Positions 63,295 to 64,000 of a DNA stretch of 64,000 nucleotides are shown piece after piece. The notes beneath the pieces were generated by a model, which was not told where the DNA came from, made no database searches, and saw only the letters and a list, made by a program, of their open reading frames with translations. Source of the stretch: Cucumis sativus (Eukaryota > Streptophyta > Magnoliopsida > Cucurbitales > Cucurbitaceae); NCBI RefSeq assembly GCF_000004075.3, contig NC_026657.2:8556001-8620000 (forward strand), in the 5' to 3' direction. Within the stretch, counting starts at the first letter, position 1. Each line of letters starts with the position of its first letter. Both the position numbers and the translations under genes were made by a program.

Positions 63295-64000
63295 TCTTCC
63301 TTTATATCTTCACCACGCGCTCGTCGTCCTCCTTCTGGGTAGCCCTAATTGGTTCGGACTCTCAGCTCAGATCTCCTCCGATCGCTTCGCACCACCGACA
63401 GAAACACCTCAGGAATTTGAATTTCAACGATCCAACCATGGTTCTTCTCTAGCTTTGATCTGTTTCATAACGGTCAGTAGTTTCTTCAATTCGTAGACTT
63501 TGTTTTTCTCTTGCAATTTTGATTTTTATTCTACATGTTTCGTTGTATTGCTCCGTGATTGTTGCGTTTGAAGGTTTGAACTGTTCGTCAGTTTCATGAA
63601 TTCCACGAGGAAGTAAAATCACGATGGAAAAATGGAAAAAATGAAAAGAGTTCGTACAGAAGTCAGGGTCAGCGTGTTATTTTGGTTCTAAATTTGCTTC
63701 AGAAAACATTGCTATGGTTATTAGTGTCGTTGTGTTGGAGTCGGTTTACTCTTGACGTTTCTTATTTGCACGATAAAGAATTTTAAGGAATGGTGTATGA
63801 AAGTTGCAATTACGTTTTCTTAGCTTAGTGCGATTCTAGGTTTGGCGGTTTCTGTCGTTTTGGATTTGTTAACTTGACCAAGAAGTTTAGAAAGATGGAA
63901 AGCCTCTTTCTGTCTAGACATTTCACATCTTCGGGTTGTTTTTGTTAACGAATTTGGTCAATTGGATCCTTCAGTTCTAAGAATTCATGATGATTCAGAA
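63295..64000 (+). other. Untranslated first exon and leader intron of a gene running off the right edge
   Basis: C/T-rich leader from about 63295 to donor ATAACG/GTCAGT at about 63471, followed by T-rich intron-like sequence to the window end. The only early ATG (63438-63452) encodes MVLL then stops, so it is a minimal uORF rather than a start. No coding sequence of the main gene is in the window, so its product cannot be named. Confidence 0.55.

Overview
The window is plant nuclear DNA from a eudicot. The genes are split into many short exons by AT-rich introns with GT-AG borders, the intergenic DNA is very AT-rich, and there is a cytosolic-type tRNA-Arg. Several proteins are plant-specific (GluTR-binding protein, RIN4, a BGAL9-type beta-galactosidase). 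Overall character and gene content would fit a cucurbit, but that is inference. There is no prokaryotic, organellar or viral block.

Layout. Plus strand: chloroplast glutamyl-tRNA reductase-binding protein (CDS 1043-4952); an SR-rich RNA-binding protein with filamin, CCCH and RRM domains, IRR-like (6239-10366). Minus: tRNA-Arg(TCT) (14543-14615). Plus: NIPA-type magnesium transporter (15986-19928). Minus: an unidentified 414-residue coiled-coil protein (21215-25587) and an RNF4/STUbL-type RING ligase (27104-29508, leader to about 30.8 kb). Plus: GH35 beta-galactosidase 9 with C-terminal lectin domain (33596-45312). Minus: RIN4-like NOI protein (47257-50118), ribosome-associated TMA7 (52442-53724) and a METTL13-type dual methyltransferase (54775-61106). 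At the right edge a TATA/G-box promoter and untranslated first exon of another plus-strand gene begin near 63.3 kb; its coding part lies outside. All exon chains were joined by hand from splice sites and reading-frame continuity; every assembled CDS closes in frame.

The genes are ordinary single-copy housekeeping and regulatory loci, not a functional cluster. Loose links: IRR and RIN4 both act in plant immune signalling; TMA7 and METTL13 both relate to translation; GluTR-binding protein acts in tetrapyrrole synthesis and NIPA in Mg2+ transport. Accessory material is limited: an imperfect inverted repeat of about 0.5 kb in a BGAL intron, two separate tandem duplications with 119-bp and 155-bp periods, a few fragments resembling tRNA-derived SINE heads, and several microsatellites. 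The least-explained gene is the coiled-coil protein at 21.2-25.6 kb, whose C-terminal half suggests a kinetochore-type RWD fold and which carries an 81-nt in-frame intron with a GC donor. I found no CRISPR array, no intact transposon and no clear evidence of a novel multi-gene system.
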